Assembly: GCF_021130785.1 (NCBI RefSeq)
Contig: NC_060211.1
Coordinates: forward strand, 27,761,001-27,825,000
DNA length: 64,000 nt
Direction of reading: 5' to 3'
Source: Homalodisca vitripennis
Taxonomy: Eukaryota; Arthropoda; Insecta; Hemiptera; Cicadellidae
In this document: piece by piece, positions 49,640-61,300 of the stretch
Layout of the letters: each line of letters begins with the position of its first letter
Numbering within the stretch: the stretch's first letter is position 1
Program-made: the position numbers and the translations under genes
Notes under the pieces: generated by a model
What the model was told of the DNA's origin: nothing
Database searches by the model: none
Seen by the model: the letters and a program-made list of their open reading frames with translations, nothing else

Positions 49640-50545
49640 ACTACAATAGTGTTACGGTGTGCCCTGGTGTTCGAACTAAAATAGTTACGGTGTGTCTTGG
49701 TGTTCCTAACTACAATAGTTACGGTGTGCCCCGGTGTTCTAACTACAATAGCTACGGTGTGCCCTGGTGTTCTAACTACGATAGTTACAGTGTCCCCTGG
49801 TGTTCTAACTACAATAGTTAAAGTGTGCCCTGATGTTCTAACTACAATAGTTAAAATGTGTCCTTGGTGTTCTAACTACAATAGTTAAGTGTGCCCTGGT
49901 GTTCTAACTACAATAGTTTACGGTGTGCCCTGATGTTCTAACTACAATAGTTTAAAAGTGTACCCTGATGTTCTGACCATAATAGTTACAGTGTACCCTG
50001 GTGTTCTAACTACAATAGTTTAAGTGTGCCCTGATGTTCTAACTACAATAGTTACTGTGTTTGGTATCCTAACTACAATAGTTTACTGTGTCCTGGTATT
50101 CTAACTATAATAGTTACGGTGTGCCTTGGTGTTCTAACTATAATAGTTACTGTGTTTGGTGTTCTAACTACAATAGTTACTGTGTCCTGGTATTCTGACT
50201 ATAATAGTTACGGTGTGCCTTGGTGTTCTAACTATAATAGTTACTGTGTGCCCTGGTGTTCTAACACTACAATAGTTACGCTGTGCCCTATTGTTCTAAC
50301 ACTACAATAGTTACTGTGTGCCCTGGTGTTCTAACACTACAATAGTTACGCTGTGCCCTATTGTTCTAACTACAATAGTTACTGTGTGCCCTGGTGTTTC
50401 CAACACTACAATAGTTACTGTGTGCCCTGGTGTTCTAACACTACAAGAGTTTAAGTGTGCCCTGATGTTCTAACTACAATAGTTTAAAGTTTGCCCTGAT
50501 GTTCTGACCACGATAGTCACGGTGTGCCCTGGTGTCCTAACGTGT
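49640..50545 (+). repeat. Minisatellite, roughly 33-bp unit, about 26 copies
   Basis: The unit is close to GTTCTAACTACAATAGTTAC followed by GGTGTGCCCTGGT. Length varies from about 28 to 37 bp through small indels and substitutions. Frames translate as repeats and are not genes. Confidence 0.95.
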
Positions 50546-50559
50546 GATGATTACGTCAC

Positions 50560-51525
50560 GCCAGCTGATCTGCTAATCTCGTTTACCGGTTCCTCATTAC
50601 CGCGAGTGGCCGCGGTCCATCGAGCAAGGAGGTCCAGGTCCGACCTCCCGTCAACGCCTCGAGAGAGTGGCTCTACTAGTCATTAAAATAGCCTGCGTCA
50701 GGATATATCCGTTCTATTTTTTTAATTATGCTGATGTCTTTAAGTACATCCCGTGGCATTTTATCTCTTTCATAAATGCTAGACACTATATTAGTGCATA
50801 TAGAGAGAGAGCCCAACTGCGTATTTCGCTCAATCCGAAGCTTTGATAGTCTGTTAGGATTAATGTCACCATCTGTATCACCGATCATGTTAAAATAGTA
50901 ATTTCATATCTGGTCTGTTGTTTTGGTGCCAAAGTAATTTTGTCATATCGAAAGAAACATAAACCCTCGCCGGCTAAAAGGTTTAATGACGTTTCTCTTC
51001 TGTAAGGGCAATCCATAATCTGTGACTGTTGCGTAAAGGGAGTTTAAGTGGATCTCGTAACCGTACTCTGCACGGACGCACAAGAAAATCCTCAGTTTGT
51101 TAGTAGTTGGCGCAATCGCCTCTCTGCCGCTCACCTTAATCCGAGGTTGCGCATTTTTCAAGTCCTCTTTATACTGTACGATAGTTGCGACCGTCAGACG
51201 GCATATTGGTCAGTGGTGTGACTAATTCCGTCCAGCTACATTTCTTTAAGCCTGCACATAAAATATAATTACCCTCTTATCAGCGCTTCTTCTCCAAACA
51301 GTATTCCTTCGTATTTTTAGGGATAGTTTTTCTCCTATAACTAACGCGGGTTGTCGTGATGATTGTCAGTATATAGCACACGATGGTCGGATCGTAGATT
51401 CGAAGTAGAGCTGAAATACTTGTTAAAACATGTTTAATACATGCTACGATTAAGACGCGTCTTCCCACGTACTCTAAAGTTACTCTTAAGATATCTTCGT
51501 TAATGAATTATTTTTCCCTCCAAAA
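50560..51525. other. Stretch with weak coding-like frames
   Basis: Minus-strand frames at 50676-50888 and 50943-51200 have a mixed, protein-like composition. They are not recognised and lack supporting splice structure apart from one AAG|GTGAGC. They may be transposon debris. Confidence 0.2.
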
Positions 51526-51529
51526 AGGT

Positions 51530-52378
51530 TCTTCTATCAGGAGAAGGAAAAGGAATCCCAAACATTCTAACGCTCCCTGTGACCAATATGGATCTAGTCT
51601 TATTTCGAAAATCCCTCCGAGCTACGCCTCGCTGGTCTTTTAATAGCGAAAACTCCATCTTTGTCACCACAATTGTAAAATATTAATTAAAAGAGCATGG
51701 CTAATGTAATCAACTGTTCTCTGTAAACATTGTCTATTATTTTCAATTTGTTTACATTTACAGTGAGTAAACTTTCAAAGGAATATCCTTAATTTCACGC
51801 CGTTTTAGATTTCAGCGATTAGATAAGTACTCATCTACCTTAGAAAACATCCTAAAACATAAGATGGTCAGATTTTGACTTCGAAGACCCCCTTTGAAGC
51901 AGTCGGCAAGGACTATGCTAGATGAAAGTTCGCTGGACTGTGCTTTTGAAGTATTGCACTAATTCCAAGCTCAAAATGTTCTAAAATACTAAAAATATTT
52001 TTCAGCTTATAAAGAAACAAACGCGTATTGTGTTTGTTAATGTAGCCTACTTTTAATTTTAAGTTACTATCTAACTTTTACTATAAATTTAAATACGGAT
52101 ATAAAACACATCTTAGTTCACTTTTGACACAAGTAAGCTTCTCTGATCTGTGATATTTGTTTTCTTGATCGGGAAACAAGGCAAAATCAAGTATGGAACA
52201 AAATATACTGACAATAAAGTAAATTACAATGGCCATAGAGATACACTTTATGACGTATTTCCTTGGTAGTGGTACAAGGTAAACTCAATATTGATGTCGG
52301 AAGCCTTGAAGAGCTCGTACAGGTGCGAAACCTAGGGAAATCGCGTGCGAAGCCGCGGGTAACTGCTAGTAAAATCAT
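51530..52378 (-). mobile_element. Inverted copy of the 'cccgcggcttt' dispersed repeat
   Basis: Read on the minus strand, it starts at CAGTTACCCGCGGCTTCGCA (52367-52348). It shares TCTGACCATCTTATGTTTT and GGAGGGATTTTCGAAATAAG with 8280-8520. It lacks the duplicated head seen at 7.6 kb. Confidence 0.75.
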
Positions 52379-52399
52379 AAAGGGGCAGGTTTCACTCAA

Positions 52400-53680
52400 T
52401 ACAAACACAGATTCACACCAATAAACAATTAGCTGGCCACGGTTGGTTAACGTTCAGCGGGCAGGGGTTCTCAGTTAATTTGCACTCTTCATTATCCCCA
52501 CTAACAGAGGTCGCCGCGAGGAGATTGCCGCGTTCTACAATTCGGCAATTACGTCTCTCATGTAAGTACGCCTCTGTGAGTCATGGCTTGCCGGTGACCT
52601 CTGCGGCAATTTATTCACATAATGATAATAATAATGATGTATGCAGTTACGCGAGAGGGCCGGGCCTGTTCCCGTGGCGACGGTAACTACCTCATTATCT
52701 GCGACTGTCGGTCGCTGCACTCGCGGTCTCCGTCACACGGCACCCTTCTTATCTGTTATTGTGTGTAAATTAACACCAACCATATCGTAATTTAATAACT
52801 TGAACCTCTGTATAAAGCTACGACCACTAATACATCCCTAACATTTTCAAAGTACGTGGTACAGTTCGTTGGATAAAACAATATTGGACCCAGAGTTAAC
52901 AACATTTATTCTCAATCATTTAGTTTCCCAGACTCAGGTATAAAGTATCTTATGGGGTCAATCCAAATTAAGTGATCCAATAAAAATTTAATTGGTTGCT
53001 TGACCATTAAAAAAAATGTTTTTTATTTTTGTATATGTTTTTACCACACTACAGACATTAGTGTTAAATTGTTTATCTCTGGATTGGATTATGCTAGAGC
53101 CTTCAAACCAACACCAATCTTTTCAGAAGGACGTCTTCTACAATATTTGTTATCTTCTTTATAGCCCTAAATGCAAAATGTTATTCCCAAAATAGCCTCC
53201 AAAGTTTGGTGTTAAAAATTATGAAATACGCGAAAGAAAACCAAAGAAAGTGTGATTTATCATAGTTCAAACTTATGATTAAGTTAGATGACATAGCTTA
53301 CTAACATAAAATAGAGTTTCAGCCTTAAAACGTGTTTTCTTTTTTTTAGAAATCTTTTTATAGGTAAAAGTTTCCATAGGGTAAAAAAATCCATCTTCAG
53401 ATGACAAAATGAGGTTTAATTTATGTATTCTACATTACTTGCTTGAGTGTATCTATCCAATTAACTCGGGATTTAATCGGATACGTCCTCGACGACCAGC
53501 CGGCGCGGAGAGTTGCGCTACACGATTATTGGTCCAACTAGTGCTCAGTTCAGTTGAAAGCACTACGTAGTACAGTAACAATCGCAGTATGTGTTCGTTG
53601 TTTACGCAAAAACCTGTAGAAAGGTACTTAATCAGTGGCGAGATTCAGCACCCCTGGCAGTGGACTGTGCCCGCTCACAC
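52400..53680. other. Unique non-coding DNA with GC-rich patches
   Basis: GC-rich patches at 52500-52740 and 53470-53690 stand out from AT-rich flanks. No exon is supported. Confidence 0.35.
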
Positions 53681-53687
53681 TTGGCGT

Positions 53688-54362
53688 TAGTGATGGGAGA
53701 ATCGAATACTTAAAAATATCGCATTCAAAAGCACCCTTGAATTCGAATACTTTTATCTGCATTGAGATTTCTAACAGACAAGTCTAGACGTGTCTTAGTT
53801 CCTTCCCGTAATCCATTGTTTCTTGGTTATTTGGAATTGGTCTGCCAAAAAGGTGGGAAATCCTTTGCCTTTTTGTACCTCCTAAAAACATGCCATACCC
53901 ATGATTTATGAACTGAAAAAATGTGTTTATTTGCTATTTTAGTCCTGTCTGAAAGATTCTTTTCTATTTCAGGTTATTCACCAGTGATCATAGAAATAAA
54001 TTGAAGCCAAAAACCTCAATCATATTTTTAAGTTTGAAAATTTGTTATTACTTATTCCAAATTATGAATGTCCCTTTAATTATTCTTTTCATAGTCCAGA
54101 TATATATTTACGAGTTTTATTTTAGAAGTTAATCTAAAACCCTCCAATGAATACTTGTATTGAATACGAATACAGCTCTTGAATATTTTATTTGACTACT
54201 ATTAGTCCAAACAAATTAATACTGTAGGTTTGAATTCGATTCTTCCACGGAACTTGTATTCATTTTAAAAGTATTCGAATTCGTTTTGAGGTATTCGAAT
54301 ATGTGAACACTCGGGCTGTATTCGAATACTATTCGATTCTGTATTCGATTGTCCCATCACTG
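53688..54362. mobile_element. hAT-like non-autonomous transposon (MITE), about 675 bp
   Basis: The ends are TAGTGATGGGA on the left and TCCCATCACTG on the right, matching the CAGTGATGGG termini of hAT elements. The flanking 8-mers CTTGGCGT (53680-53687) and CTCGGCCT (54363-54370) agree at 6 of 8 positions, as an old 8-bp target duplication would. The interior is rich in GTATTCGAAT/ATTCGAATAC words and has no ORF. Confidence 0.8.
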
Positions 54363-54468
54363 CTCGGCCTACCACCGGCCGCTTAGTGAAGTATTGTCAT
54401 GTGCCACCGCTTGCCACACTTCGGTAGCCCCGCGGAATGCAGCACCGGCCGCGACTTAGCGCCATTAC

Positions 54469-54870
54469 TCAACCGGTGATGCCATCACTGCCCGTCATGT
54501 CCATCCTTACCCTGCCAACTTGCCAGGAGTCACACGAGTGCCGTGTCAAGTAGTCACCTGGAACCTTGAAGTCACATCTGGCCCCAGCAACCCGATAAGT
54601 CAAGCGTCCACTAGCGATTGCCAAGTGGTTCTTCTGCCCTTGAATGTCAGCGGTAGTTGATAATGGTTCTGAAATCCCTTGGATACCCTTGAGTGATAGG
54701 AAATCTTTAATATCAATGGGGTCATCGCGGTTGATGGTGGAGAAGTTGGTGTTTGCGAGTATCATCTATTCGCTAAGGGTTTGCTGTCTGCTATCTGGAG
54801 CAATCCCATCACTCTTCGCTTCTACCAAATTTCTGAGCTTTGCTGGAATAAACAGCGTTACTTTACCAAC
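54469..54870 (-). other. Two adjacent coding-like frames split by one stop
   Basis: On the minus strand a frame including KVTLFIPAKLRNLVEAKSDG ends in TAG (54768-54766). The next codon is ATG, and the same frame continues for 98 codons (FSTINRDDPIDIKDF, then YRVAGARCDFKV). AGG|GTAAGG near the lower end would make a splice donor. Base composition is richer in GC than the surroundings. I do not recognise the product. The single TAG suggests a decayed gene or mobile-element protein, and the two halves need not be functional. Confidence 0.22.
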
Positions 54871-54929
54871 ATGTTTGTTACCTCTAACGGCGATAGCGGT
54901 CTCGTTTTAGTCATTTCGCACTTTTAATT

Positions 54930-57085
54930 GGTATAGCTTCTGTACTATTAATCGATGGTCTATGAAACAGGTGTAACTTAAAACGGCTGTCTATTTAGTT
55001 TTGTTTTCATTAGTTGAAGTGCTAATTTTTGTCATCTAGTAATGTGTAGCTAATGTTGTTACGAAAACATCGTGGCAACTTTGCCAAGAAAAGTTTCAGT
55101 CTTGTATTGTGGCTAGCAAAGTTTAACTATGTGATTTCAGTGTATAATGAGTATACCTCTGACAGACGTGGCATTTATCGATGGTATAAGAAGTTCAAGG
55201 AAACATGTTAAAACTACTTCTTAAGTACAGTATTCATTTACTAAGTTTAACTTTCACAACTTGAGCCAGGACAAGAATATTAAACCGCCTAGAACAGAAC
55301 TTACATTGAAAATGTTTCAAACTTTAAACCAGCGTAATTTTTTAAAGAGTAAGTCTTTTTAGGTCGGATTTGCAGCATTGTCCTCTACTAATAGAGACCT
55401 CTAATTTGGTGCACTACTCGACCCTTCCTCTAATTTAAGATTTCCTTCTCACTCCTTGCGGGTCATCTCCCTGACATGATAAAAAATTGTAGTTACTTAA
55501 AAAAAAGTAGATTTATATGCAGTAATGATGTACCAAGCTTTATTGCTTTACCTGTAAACGTTCGGGAATTATCAAGACCCGTGCGGGACTTTTTGTACAC
55601 TCTGTATATTAGATAACTGTATTTTCTTGTCTACGGTTAACTGTGGTAACACCGAATCTAGAGGTACTTAAGATAGACACAATACAGTGTTATACTTATT
55701 TTACACAGTGGCGTGAAATATACACTTAGTCTGACTGTACTGGACATTATCACGTTGTGGTATCTTGTGGTAAAACCGACTGTCCAGGCCGTTGCACACT
55801 ATACGCTGCCTGACTCTACCACGCGTTCATGTCTCTCCGCGAGCAAAGTACTATAATAATATACTAGAATGAAAGCATTATTAGTTTTTCTCTGTAAAAG
55901 CAATGTCCAAATCCAAACACTGTTAGGTCCCTGTATTGTGTCGTAGAATTGTGTGAGATATTGCATTTAAATATATGCATAATCCGAATCCAAACGCTTT
56001 TTATATTAACGTATACGTTTCGAATATTTAAACGATGCAGTACAAAAGTTTGTATTTATCCTTGGATAACCAATAAAAATATGTAAAAACAAAAATGAAG
56101 TGTTTGGAGAGTGTATTGGTTATATATTTAAAATTAAACATGTCCCAAACTCTACGACCATAAATAAGGTCGTAATAGTGTTTTAAGTTTAACATTGTTC
56201 TTATGAGGCATTGTTCTACAAAATAGATGGCTGCCAGTACAGCCCATTCGGCATTTACAAAATATTTTGAGATGTGCAGGCTTGTGGGTGGATTTCCTTC
56301 AAATTACACCTAAATTTTGTTTATTTATTATTGGTCAGAAATTGTACAGATGGGATATTCTCAAAGAGGATTTGGCACTTACTATCACAAATAGAGTTGA
56401 AAACATCCATACGACGTATTCTAGCCACCCTAGTTCTTACTCTGTATTTATTATATAAGAATAATTGGTCAAAGAAATGGGTTATGTAAAATCCACATTG
56501 CTGTTTTCCATTTCCATCACTGACATGTGTTGTGAAAGAGAAAGCACGTTTGATTGATTCCAGACTATCAAACAAACAGGAAAAACTCAGAAAACCAGTT
56601 TAGCATTTTTTTTTCTTATGTTGTAATACTCGACGGTGTAATATACACGTGCTGTTATAAGATAATAACATCATTGATGTAATTGCTGCATTTCTTGCAA
56701 TACTAGTAATACTAAATGTAACAATCCAAACAATTAATAGTTAGCTTACCATTCTTTCCTCGCACATGCGATAAATTGTTTCATCACTTTCATCCATTGT
56801 AATCGATTCTTCGCGTTCAATGTTTCGTTAGATAAGTATGTAGTCAGGGCACGTTTGTTTAGTGTAGGCTGGGGAACAAGGCTACCACAAGAGTGACTAG
56901 TTGTAGCGAAATGCCATTTTAGGACACTGGGCAGTTCAACGCACTAATTGTTTTAACTTTTTACGTAAATCTGTTTAAGGGTGTAGCGGAAAGAGCTTTG
57001 AACAGTGTACTAGGGTCGTGCCTTAATAACGGTCTCTTACTTTTTGCAATAAAATTGTTTCTCTAATGATTTATATCCCTCAGTG
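54930..57085. other. AT-rich non-coding stretch
   Basis: No gene is supported. The segment 55380-55620 contains AGAGACCTCTAATTTG, resembling the centre of the 43.2-kb element, and may be a diverged relative. Confidence 0.35.
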
Positions 57086-57089
57086 GTAC

Positions 57090-58370
57090 CAATCATCAGA
57101 GAAAACTGACTGAAGAAATATAGTGTCACTGGTGGAACTGGAACACATTATGGAAATCGCAGTAAATCAGTTTAGTTGAATTTCCTGTCGTGTCCAGAAA
57201 TTCTAGGGATGTAGTAAACAACATTCTTGACGATGAAGGAGGAGGAGCTCTTCTTGTTGGAAATATCAATTTTCTATTATTTTATAAAAGGAAACTCACA
57301 ATTCTCCAATAATTTATATATTTTACCACGAGGCCTTTCGACATCAAAGATGCCATCACCTGATTAGCCTCGTGTAAAAATATAGAAATTATAGGAGAAT
57401 TGTGAGTTTTCTTTTGTAAAATAATTTTTTAAAATTCGTGACGTTTATTGTTGTACGAGAGAGGTTGGATTTTGAAACATTGCTATGAACGAGTTAGGTT
57501 ACGCAGCTTTCAATTTATTAGCTTACAATTTATTTCACCTAGTGTAGCTTTCCACCATCATAGCGTTTGTTTTGTACTGGAAGAAACTTCTTTTTTATTA
57601 CATTTCATGGAACACATTATGGGAAACGCAGTAAATAATCAGTTTAGTTGAGTTCCTGTCGTGTCCAGAAATTCTAGGAATGTAGTAAACAACATTCTTG
57701 ACGTTTATTTTTGTACGAAAGAGGTTGGATTTTGAAACATTGCATTGAACGAATTAGGTTACGCAGCTTTCAATTTATTAGCTTACAATTTATTTCACCT
57801 AGTGTAGCTTTCCACCATCATAGCGTTTGTTTTGTACTGGAAGAAACTTCTTTTTTATTACATTTCATGGAACACATTATGGAAATCGCAGTAAATAATC
57901 AGTTTAGTTGAGTTCCTGACGTGTCCAGAAATTCTAGGAATGTAGTAAACAACATTCTTGACGTTTACTTTTGTACGAAAGAGGTTGGATTTTGAAACAT
58001 TGCATTGAACGAATTAGGTTACGCAGCTTACAATTTATTTCACCTAGTGTAGCTTTCCACCATCATAGCGTTTGTTTTGTACTGGAAGAAACTTCTTTTT
58101 TATTACATTTCATGGAACACATTATGGAAATCGCAGTAAATAATCAGTTTAGTTGAGTTCCTGACGTGTCCAGAAATTCTAGGAATGTAGTAAACAACAT
58201 TCTTGACGTTTACTTTTGTACGAAAGAGGTTGGATTTTGAAACATTGCATTGAACGAATTAGGTTACGCAGCTTACAATTTATTTCACCTAGTGTAGCTC
58301 TCCACCATCATAGCGTTTGTTTTGTACTGGAATTAACTTCTTTTTTATTACATTTCATTCATCAATATGT
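57090..58370 (+). repeat. 260-bp tandem array, about 4 copies plus an interrupted one
   Basis: TTGTACGARAGAGGTTGGAT starts at 57451, 57711, 57971 and 58216 (260, 260, 245 bp). The 245-bp spacing reflects a 15-bp deletion (one of two near-identical CAATTTATTAGCTTA-type blocks), shared by the last two copies. A partial unit at about 57130-57232 is separated from the rest by an insertion. Confidence 0.93.
57233..57433. mobile_element. Fold-back insertion inside the 260-bp array
   Basis: The hairpin arms GAAACTCACAATTCTCC (57291-57307) and GGAGAATTGTGAGTTTTC, with their continuations to CACGAGGC, pair over about 55 bp. The insertion is flanked by ATTCTTGACG (57223-57232) and ATTCGTGACG (57434-57443), a probable 10-bp target duplication with one mismatch. 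The central region holds a decayed hammerhead-like motif (minus strand, about 57367-57326: GGCATC/GATGTC stem, GAAA, GGCC). Confidence 0.75.
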
Positions 58371-58379
58371 TGTAAGCAA

Positions 58380-61300
58380 CAATCTAAATCGAATCTTATC
58401 AGCATTACAAGGGCCGCACTCAGAATTGAATTCAACTCCGTATTTTACAGTCGTTATCCATGTCCCGCTTTGTAAAAAGACTACATTGTTTTTGTACAAA
58501 GCTGTAAATTAGTGTGACGTTGATAAATTAACAGCGCCTGTATTGTATCGGAACTGCCTCCAGAGCTCTGATGCAACCTAATGTTGGTTTTTGGCATTTG
58601 ATCAACAGAGAGTAGGTCGTTTATGAAACATCATAACTTTCTTGGCAGATATGTTTGGACATTGTGTAGTCGTGAATTTAGATGTGTTAAGTGTTGTTAT
58701 TAATTGTACACTTACAGTTGGTAGAAAGTATTCTCATCGCTTGTGTGATGAGAGCACATAAAACAATACAATTATCTCCCATTCAATGAACATATTTTAG
58801 TATTTTTTTATTTTATCAATTGGTGAAGAAGTAACAAAATCAAATAACTTATTAAATTGAACTGTGTGGTCTACTTGTAATATATCTGCCAACCCATGTC
58901 GTGACACTGTATTATATAAGCTAATAGAGTCGCAGAGGGAATTTATTTTATGAATAAAAATATTAAATCCACAACTGCCTCGTAATGATTATAAAAGTAG
59001 TGTAAATACAAAGTAAAGACGATTCACAACTATTTTACGCAACTGCTTATTTTTTTTTAGAAGTAAAAAGATTAGAATCAAAGGTTTTGTTCGCGTTCTA
59101 TTCTATCATTACGGTTTTTGACAGTAGGTTAATTATCTCTGTATTAATTTTACGTAAATTCGCATAGTATGTCGTATTTATATCTATGCTGATGCATGGA
59201 AAGATTGTGATTAAAATCAATAGCAAAGTAGAAACGCTCGCTTGTTACTTTTCTACGTGCGTATTTATATATTGTACCGTAAAATGGAGTATATTTTAAG
59301 TAATAGAATATTTAAATTGATTCTTAATGATGTCACATTTTAAGTGAACACTATTTAGTCATAGCACAATTTAAGCACATCCTAATTTGAGCCATCTGAC
59401 TCTTCTGTTTTGCGAGCTCTAAAATGTTGTGACCGCCACGTCATGTGTGAACTCCGTCAAGGTAGGAAAGAGTGCCCATGTTAGTGTACAAAGACCTTAT
59501 TTACCATAAACTTGGAATTTCTCTGCTGAGACACAACTTAATTTCTTTTCCCATTTTATTAATTTTTACAGCTTTGTCTTTTTCCAGTGTGATAGTAATG
59601 TTTGATATATTGGTGTTACATATATTTCTAATTGGCATGGAATAGTGTAAGACTAAAAGCACCTGTCTCAAGAATGTGTGGAACATAGTCAGCCCTCAGG
59701 CGGAGCGGCTGGGGGAAAGTTATCCCGCTGACTGCTGACCTTTGGGTGGGCGAGACTTCAGTTTCCCAGCGTCTGTCTGCACACTGCCTCTCCTCTACCA
59801 CTGCGCCGCGACAGCTAATGCTAGACACCGAGGTAGTGACCAGCATCGGCATGAGCCTTTGCATAAGAACTTAATCATCAGCTAACTGTACCTAGAAAGT
59901 GTTCATGTACTGAGATATTCGTTATTTCGCTTCGGGTGATAGCACTTGTCTCAATTGAAGAACGCCTTTGCCTTAACCTGATCGCCCTGTTTTATGAGAT
60001 TAATTTATAAACATGTGGCTGTCCACCCCTTCAAAAAATACACTTTTAATGGAACCGTAGGATCCTAGTTGGACAGCTCGCCCGTCATCGTATTGATGTC
60101 GCAAGTGTGCGGTTAGGCTGTTTAATACTCAAGGCCTTTTACTTAATTGGTAACTAAATGTCCAGTGATAAACAGGGCAAATCTATAACATTAGCTAAAT
60201 CCTCGGTTTGATTTGAGAATAACTTGCATCGAATGTCTAGAGTTATTGTTTGAAGTTGTTTGAAATTAAGCACGCACGTGTTCATATTTAAACAGTCTAA
60301 TAAATAATAAATTATATTATGATCGAGAATAGCCATAAGCATTAAGGCGAAGACAAAGGTGTCGGACTTGGAATGACAGAGAGATGCTTACGTATAATAA
60401 GGCCGTTTGTCCAATTAAATATTACAAGCTATGAATCTTTAAAATTTTTATCTTAGGAGCACCGTCTTTAAGGTTACTTCCGTAGTACTACTCTGGGACG
60501 GGTCAAGGCGGACTACTTGCAAGGACGAGAATCACGCACTTTTCGTTCATCCAAAGGATACCAAAGATAGTTCAGGTGTCCTATCTGCCAAAGATAGGTC
60601 TGGGGTGCCTTTGGTGAGTCCAAGCGTCGTCCAGAAGTGGGACGAATTTTAAACGTATGCTTTATTGTGAAAGGGGATGGATACCCAGTAAAATTCAGGC
60701 ATTGAATGCTTGTTTATTCCGACCCGTACCAGATCGTAAATGGTTAGGTCATAACAACAGATTCATCATAGTTAACAGGCCAAATAATCGCTGAAGCGAG
60801 AGTCCGCTCCCCAGCCAACCGTGGACTCGGCCACGTCACTCAGCAGCTGCAGCAGTGGGAAATACCAGAGGTTGCGTTCCCCAAGCCGACCTCAGCTGAT
60901 ATATGTCCGTGTGTGATTGTGGACACCCCAGGCGAGTCGGGTACGCTGCGTGTGGACTGCCCCGGGTCACATCGGTGCCCACGTGACGTGAGGTCAGGTC
61001 GCCCCATAGCCTACAGACTGTTGTAACCTACCCCCTTCCCCTCGCCACGTCACCGACTCTAAATCGATTAACTTTTCACCTGAAAGTTGTAGCTTATAAG
61101 ATTTCGTAATTTTGGCCAACAAACAAAGCTACTATTATTAAGCCGGTTTCCCGTACAATAAAGCAAAACGTGCTTTGTTTAACCTACTCAGCTCACTCAA
61201 TTTAGTGTTTAGCTAAATGATATCATCAACGTAGACAATGATGAGATTGGTTTTTCTGTGTATCGTAACATGGCACTCAAAATAATCCATCGTTTAATCT

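Noticed and set aside
49697..50310. VLTTIVTVCPG repeat peptides
   Set aside because: Translation of a minisatellite with frequent frame-changing indels.
51135..51200. Minus-strand exon ending ...KNAQPRIK|GTGAGC
   Set aside because: The donor is good, but no acceptor precedes it in frame, no family is recognised, and it sits in probable repeat debris. The phase does not fit the CPAP1 gene.
55380..55620. Second full copy of the 43.2-kb inverted-repeat element
   Set aside because: Only one short block (AGAGACCTCTAATTTG) and a vaguely similar end are shared. Too little to call.
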